In this document: positions 15,584 through 16,085 of the stretch, in pieces
Layout of the letters: every line of letters starts with the position of its first letter
Numbering within the stretch: position 1 is the first letter of the stretch
DNA from: Bacillota bacterium
GTDB lineage: Bacteria; Bacillota; Bacilli; Lactobacillales; Streptococcaceae
Direction: 5' to 3'
DNA length: 16,085 nt
Assembly (NCBI GenBank): GCA_021781855.1
Contig: JAJXWC010000034.1
Coordinates: 1-16,085, forward strand
Position numbers and translations under genes: made by a program
Notes under the pieces: generated by a model
What the model saw: the letters and a program-made list of their open reading frames with translations, nothing else
Database searches by the model: none
What the model was told of the DNA's origin: nothing

Positions 15584-15592
15584 ATTTTATCA
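15584..15592 (-). promoter_or_regulatory. Extended -10 promoter of the small HTH gene
   Basis: The minus strand reads TGATAAAAT. TTAACA lies about 19 bases upstream as a possible -35. The leader to the ATG at 15491 is about 85 bases. Confidence 0.55.
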
Positions 15593-15660
15593 AATTTCTT
15601 TGTTTTTTTGTTAATTGATTTGAAAATTTTGGTAATATTTTTACTTTGTTCAGCCGATTT

Positions 15661-15842
15661 ATATCTCAGGAGTTCATGCTATCTATGCACTTCGTGCTAC
15701 ACTTTCGATGCTCGGCAATCTCTACAACAGCTTAACAGGAATTCTGTGCTGTTAAGAGAAAGCGAATAGATAGGATAATATCAACTTATACCCTAAATTC
15801 AGTCGAAGTTTCAGCTCCAACTGAATAAGTCTCTGCTTCATT
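15661..15842 (-). ncRNA. Structured intergenic element sharing an end with 7079-7132; possible RNA
   Basis: No reading frame here looks coding, but the folding potential is strong. CTATCTAT (15679-15686) pairs with ATAGATAG (15766-15773), enclosing GCAC-TTC-GTGC (15687-15697) and CTTAACAG/CTGTTAAG (15731-15738 and 15749-15756). Segment 15789-15842 matches 7079-7132 at 47 of 54 bases. Its terminal hairpin pairs over all 12 positions on the minus strand, two of them G-U, but has mismatches on the plus strand. This suggests a minus-strand RNA. It lies between the gyrB terminator and the HTH promoter and may be a mobile-element relic, a TnpB-type guide scaffold or a small RNA. I see no clear promoter. 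Confidence 0.4.
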
Positions 15843-15845
15843 CAA

Positions 15846-15876
15846 AAAAAGTTCTATCAAACTGACAGAACTTTTT
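15846..15876 (-). terminator. Terminator of gyrB
   Basis: AAAAAGTTCT (15846-15855) and AGAACTTTTT (15867-15876) form a perfect 10-base stem around an 11-base loop with T-runs on both strands, about 80 bases after the gyrB stop. A second palindrome, AGCAAATATTTGCT, is at 15910-15923. Confidence 0.75.
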
Positions 15877-15953
15877 GTTTTTTTTAGAGCTGCTCTTTAT
15901 ATTTAAGCGAGCAAATATTTGCTTATCCTCCACAGATGAAGCAATCACTTCAA

Positions 15954-16085
15954 TTAAGCATCAATCGTTGAATACTGAGCATTTTGCTCGATAAACTCAC
16001 GGCGTGGTTCCACACGGTCGCCCATGAGCATATCAAAAATCTTATCCGCTTCTGCCGCATCTTCAAGTGAAACACGAGCCATTAA
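15954..16085 (-). CDS. gyrB: DNA gyrase subunit B, C-terminal end (cut by window edge)
   Basis: The last 43 codons and the stop of a gene entering from the right edge. The peptide has MARVSLEDAAEADKIFDMLM, then GDRVEPRREFIEQNA, and ends STIDA. This is the very conserved C-terminal end of GyrB, part of the Toprim/tail region of the ATP-hydrolysing subunit of DNA gyrase, which introduces negative supercoils. The related ParE ends differently: the GDRVEPRR-FIE-NA ending is the usual GyrB form. The terminator at 15846-15876 follows. This housekeeping gene places the window in the chromosome. Confidence 0.93.
   Translation of the reverse strand, partial: LMARVSLEDAAEADKIFDMLMGDRVEPRREFIEQNAQYSTIDA

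Noticed and set aside
15524..15585. Minus-strand 19-codon leader peptide (MEVQKREGCVSNKKAICCC) ahead of the small HTH gene, ending in three Cys codons and suggesting attenuation.
   Set aside because: Its ATG overlaps the -10 box, so it would lie upstream of the transcription start, and there is no ribosome binding site.

Overview
The window looks like chromosomal DNA of a lactic acid bacterium, most likely Lactococcus. It is AT-rich, has AGGAGG-type ribosome binding sites, and carries families typical of that group: a DUF5648-type secreted protein, a MucBP-repeat surface protein, and a MarR / DHA2 transporter / DUF4811 set. The right edge holds the C-terminus of GyrB. Every gene I can support is on the minus strand, so the layout below runs from high to low coordinates.

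15.3-16.1 kb: the gyrB 3' end with its terminator, a strongly folded intergenic element of about 180 bases, and a 59-residue helix-turn-helix protein with its own promoter and terminator. 10.2-15.2 kb: a four-gene operon with overlapping junctions. It encodes a GT2 polyprenyl-phosphate glycosyltransferase, a flippase-like membrane protein of the LPG-synthase TM family, a GT4-like glycosyltransferase and a large GT-C-type membrane glycosyltransferase. Together they look like a machine that glycosylates an envelope polymer on the outside of the membrane. 7.2-10.0 kb: a MarR regulator with a consensus promoter and a palindrome at the start site, followed by a 14-TM drug/proton antiporter and a DUF4811 membrane protein, forming a drug-efflux operon. 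6.9-7.14 kb: a run of five hairpins sharing a 54-base end with the element near gyrB, probably a palindromic mobile element. 5.2-6.9 kb: a single NCS1 purine/pyrimidine transporter gene with its own promoter, a cre-like site and a terminator.

0.5-5.2 kb is the most unusual part. A secreted protein of about 1150 residues has an N-terminal surface domain and eight MucBP-like repeats of about 67 residues. It lacks an LPXTG anchor and ends in a Gly/Ala-rich hydrophobic hairpin domain that resembles membrane-active tips of Gram-positive polymorphic toxins. Two unrecognised four-TM membrane proteins follow, the first overlapping by four bases. Base composition drops sharply in the last third of the large gene and stays low through both small genes. 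I propose, as inference, an adhesin-displayed membrane-active effector with membrane-embedded immunity proteins; the alternative is an adhesin with an unusual double-TM anchor. A partial DUF5648-type secreted protein lies at the left edge.
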